NCBI GenBank assembly: GCA_900552985.1
Contig: USBP01000011.1
Span: forward strand, 1 to 14,169
DNA: 14,169 nt
Reading direction: 5' to 3'
Origin: an uncultured Oscillospiraceae bacterium
Lineage (GTDB): Bacteria; Bacillota; Clostridia; Oscillospirales; Acutalibacteraceae
In this document: in pieces, positions 13,126 to 14,169 of the stretch
Numbering within the stretch: the stretch's first letter is position 1
How the letters are laid out: each line of letters starts with the position of its first letter
Notes under the pieces: generated by a model
What the model was told of the DNA's origin: nothing
Database searches by the model: none
Seen by the model: the letters and a program-made list of their open reading frames with translations, nothing else
Made by a program: the position numbers and the translations under genes

Positions 13126-14004
13126 TCAGCGCTTATGTTGCTGTTTCGGTTGAAACACCTGCTTTTGCACTTCAAAAAGCCCGTCCGTCAAAATATTACG
13201 CAAAACCGCATCAAACCGGCGTGCTTCCAATAGCTCATAGGCCCGCACGGTCTCCGCCGCCGTTCGGAATAGGGCCTCCTGCGCCTTTTGCCTGGCCGCC
13301 TGCACGGCTTCAGTATCCCCCTGCTGAATTTGCAAAGCACAAATATAGGGATTATAACCCCCGGATTGCAAATCATCGGTTAGATCATCAGCTGCGTCAA
13401 TCAAATAAACCCACCGGCCGATACAATAGCCCAACCGGTCGAGCACCCGCCGGACGTCTTCTGTAGGAGCATCCATGGAGAAGAGCGCAGCCAGCGCCCT
13501 CGCCGTAGGGTCCGCCGCACGGTCGATAATCTCACAGCGCGCCTCTTCCAGCGCCGCCTGCTCTTCCATCATGCGGGCGACAACCGCTTCCACCCCGGGA
13601 TAGCGTTTCTTCGCTTTATTATGCGCGAGCGCGGCGGCAGGATACAACAGCCTGGAGGCCAGCTTCTGCCAAAAGCCGCCGTCGTGCAAATTGTCGCGCA
13701 GCTTATAATAGGTCATGATCACAGCAGCGCCCGCCACAAAAGAAAAGCTTTCGCCGCCGCCGGAGCAGGCATGACATTTTGCCAAGGGATTAAAGGGACA
13801 GCGCGCCTTATGAAACCCGGGGCAGCAATCTGCCACAGACAACCGCAGCAGCGCGGCAAACGTAAAATCATAGCTGAGCGTCAGCCGGGCAAATAATCCG
13901 TATTCCCGGCCGAGCGCTTTGCACAGGGAGCAGTAAACCGCCTTATACTGCTCGTAATCCCGCACCTTTAATTCGGGCTTATATGCTTTCACATAGCCAA
14001 ACAA
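13126..14004 (-). CDS. DUF5685-family cysteine-containing helical protein
   Basis: The start is set at TTG 14004: GGAGG lies 7 bases upstream, and LFGYVKAYKPELKVRDYE fits the family's usual MFGYV beginning. The 292-residue product matches, by my recognition, DUF5685 of Clostridia. An N-terminal cysteine region holds YCSLCKALG (Cys25, Cys28), then Cys60, 61, 69, 77 and 80. The rest is almost all helix. Two Asp-bearing helices stand out: YYKLRDNLHD (99-108) and YLIDAADDLTDDLQSGGYNP (200-219). They recall the paired Asp-rich helices of isoprenoid-synthase-like folds, though equivalence is inference. Function is unknown; a metal-binding site is plausible. No signal peptide is visible. It is the first gene in the window's right-hand cluster; no clear promoter was found upstream to the window edge. 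Confidence 0.85.
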   Translation of the reverse strand: MFGYVKAYKPELKVRDYEQYKAVYCSLCKALGREYGLFARLTLSYDFTFAALLRLSVADCCPGFHKARCPFNPLAKCHACSGGGESFSFVAGAAVIMTYYKLRDNLHDGGFWQKLASRLLYPAAALAHNKAKKRYPGVEAVVARMMEEQAALEEARCEIIDRAADPTARALAALFSMDAPTEDVRRVLDRLGYCIGRWVYLIDAADDLTDDLQSGGYNPYICALQIQQGDTEAVQAARQKAQEALFRTAAETVRAYELLEARRFDAVLRNILTDGLFEVQKQVFQPKQQHKR

Positions 14005-14169
14005 CCGCACGCCTCCGCCCAACAATCGTATCCCGGCTGAACATGAAGCCCTCCGCGCTGCATGCCCCAGCTTTTTTATTGTAGCCGAAGCCCATTTTGA
14101 TTGCATGAATATATTGTAAATTTTCGGCGTTCCTACCTATCTACAAAAGTGTAAAGTGAGCCCGCCACA

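Noticed and set aside
14080..14130. Promoter upstream of the DUF5685 gene
   Set aside because: Two TACAAT boxes are present on the minus strand, but neither has a fitting -35 at normal spacing.

Overview
The window looks like chromosomal DNA from an anaerobic, gut-type Clostridia bacterium, most likely Oscillospiraceae/Ruminococcaceae or close kin. The grounds are the fused IspH-ribosomal protein S1 gene, the DUF4474 and DUF5685 families, strong AGGAGG-type ribosome binding sites with GTG/TTG starts, a PDTGD-type sortase tail, and moderately GC-rich coding sequence. No tRNA, rRNA, CRISPR array, transposase or phage gene is visible. All but one of the genes are on the minus strand.

Layout, left to right. 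(1) A radC-like gene (minus) and an RluA-family pseudouridine synthase (plus) are divergent; their promoters overlap at the -35 boxes. (2) A bidirectional terminator separates the pseudouridine synthase from a small secreted, probably wall-anchored repeat protein. A membrane-anchored DUF4474 protein comes next. Each of the latter two has its own sigma-A promoter. (3) A nitroreductase follows an MGMT-like DNA-binding protein, probably as one two-gene unit. (4) azlC-azlD encode a branched-chain amino acid exporter, overlap by 4 bases and end in a good terminator. (5) The housekeeping operon is rpiR-like regulator > HI0933/BaiN-like flavoprotein > cmk > plsC > ispH-rpsA. It has a promoter in front, several overlapping gene ends and a strong terminator behind. 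It joins CMP phosphorylation, phospholipid acylation, isoprenoid precursor synthesis and translation. (6) At the right edge is a three-gene cluster of unknown function: a DUF5685 cysteine-containing helical protein, a J-domain-like protein with a cysteine-rich tail, and a polytopic membrane protein.

The most interesting region is cluster (6). Its J-like protein has lost all three residues of the HPD signature that J-domains use to stimulate Hsp70. It carries ten cysteines in its last 28 residues, and it lies between another cysteine-rich protein and a membrane protein. Other oddities are a flavoprotein whose FAD-binding helix appears about five residues short at a short repeat, an MGMT-family protein that keeps the alkyl-acceptor Cys but has Phe in place of the active-site His, and nested hairpins in the short azlC leader.

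No stretch without a gene exceeds 300 bases. The longest, 11558-11793, holds the rpiR promoter and the terminator region of the cluster upstream. The first 112 bases hold only the region downstream of radC, where I see neither a gene nor a convincing terminator.
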